A DNA stretch of 64,000 bases, from assembly GCA_947632435.1 (NCBI GenBank), contig CANRPC010000010.1, positions 1-64,000 of the forward strand, read 5' to 3'. This DNA is from an uncultured Bacilli bacterium. Lineage in GTDB: Bacteria > Bacillota_I > Bacilli_A > RFN20 > CAG-449. Under the pieces are notes generated by a model. That model was not told the DNA's origin. It saw only the letters and a list, made by a program, of their open reading frames with translations, and did no database searches. The translations under genes were made by a program, and so were the position numbers. Positions 63,844 to 64,000 of this stretch are shown piece by piece; the first letter of the stretch is position 1; each line of letters opens with the position of its first letter.

Positions 63844-64000
63844 TTAATCGATTTCTATAATATGAGGAATTATAAGAGGATTTTTTCCTGTTTCTTTACG
63901 TACATATTTATAAATTCTATCTTTTATACGCTCAATAATAACATTTTTATCTCCATAATAATCAGTTAAATAAACATCAACCTGTGCATTAAAAATCGAT
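63844..64000 (-). CDS. 3' end of a ribonuclease J-type gene (partial)
   Basis: The last 52 residues run from the window edge to TAA at 63846-63844. The end RIKDRIYKYVRKETGKNPLI followed by IPHIIEID matches the C-terminal dimer tail of RNase J (compare the conserved 'R-x-P-x-I-x-P-x-I-x-E' ending). RNase J is a metallo-beta-lactamase-fold exo/endonuclease in mRNA turnover. The catalytic domain lies outside the window, so the identification rests only on this tail. Confidence 0.65.
   Translation of the reverse strand, partial: SIFNAQVDVYLTDYYGDKNVIIERIKDRIYKYVRKETGKNPLIIPHIIEID

Overview
The window is 64 kb of very AT-rich bacterial DNA. UGA is used as a stop (for example at 6049-6051 and 24190-24192) and Trp is written UGG, so this is genetic code 11 and not the Mycoplasma/Spiroplasma code. 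Gram-positive lipoproteins, MsmX/UgpC-type ABC ATPases, LplB/YtcP-type sugar permeases, AddAB, a SpoIVFA/SpoIVFB-like pair, a YolD/Y-family polymerase pair, RNase J and bile-salt-hydrolase-type enzymes point to a gut-dwelling, low-GC lineage of Bacilli (Erysipelotrichia/RF39/Acholeplasma-like relatives). That placement is inferred from gene content. No 16S rRNA is present.

Layout. 1-383: intergenic, with a terminator and short repeats. 384-6701: addB-addA-ung, then tRNA-Arg(UCG). 6879-12504: two tandem RimK-like ATP-grasp ligases, two choloylglycine-hydrolase paralogs, and a Y-family polymerase with its YolD-like partner. 12575-23149: an XRE-cupin regulator driving a polyamine transporter (potABC ... 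potD), with two large InlB-repeat surface proteins between potC and potD. 23353-27072: DUF3737, MalY/PatB and an ABC exporter. 27323-27399: tRNA-Arg(UCU). 27656-36706: secreted and surface proteins, including a CE12 rhamnogalacturonan acetylesterase and a PL9-like pectate lyase. 36817-42858: SpoIVFA/B-like pair, lepA, a degenerate Fic-fold protein, hemW. 42855-57674: pectin locus. 57786-64000: housekeeping genes (nrnA, gmk-like, YhiN-like flavoprotein, typA, 3' end of an RNase J gene) and small membrane proteins.

The centrepiece is the pectin locus. A cytoplasmic pectinesterase is transcribed divergently from a 13.7-kb operon. The operon encodes an unknown membrane protein, LplB/YtcP-type permeases, a large lipoprotein binding protein, two MsmX/UgpC-like ATPases interleaved with four small membrane proteins, a cytoplasmic GH28 polygalacturonase, a stand-alone PucR/CdaR-type DNA-binding domain, KDPG aldolase (eda) and KDG kinase (kdgK). 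The model is as follows. Surface lipoproteins (PL9-like, CE12) trim pectin outside. Methylated oligogalacturonides are imported. CE8 and GH28 finish them inside. KdgK and Eda feed pyruvate and glyceraldehyde-3-phosphate into glycolysis. The uronate isomerase and dehydratase steps must be encoded elsewhere.

The most unusual observations are these: the binding protein appears segmentally permuted, with a block normally near the C-terminal half sitting at the N-terminus; the transporter operon carries two ATPases and several unrecognised membrane proteins; perfect palindromes lie at several promoters; and the tRNA-Arg(UCU) has a mismatched anticodon stem.
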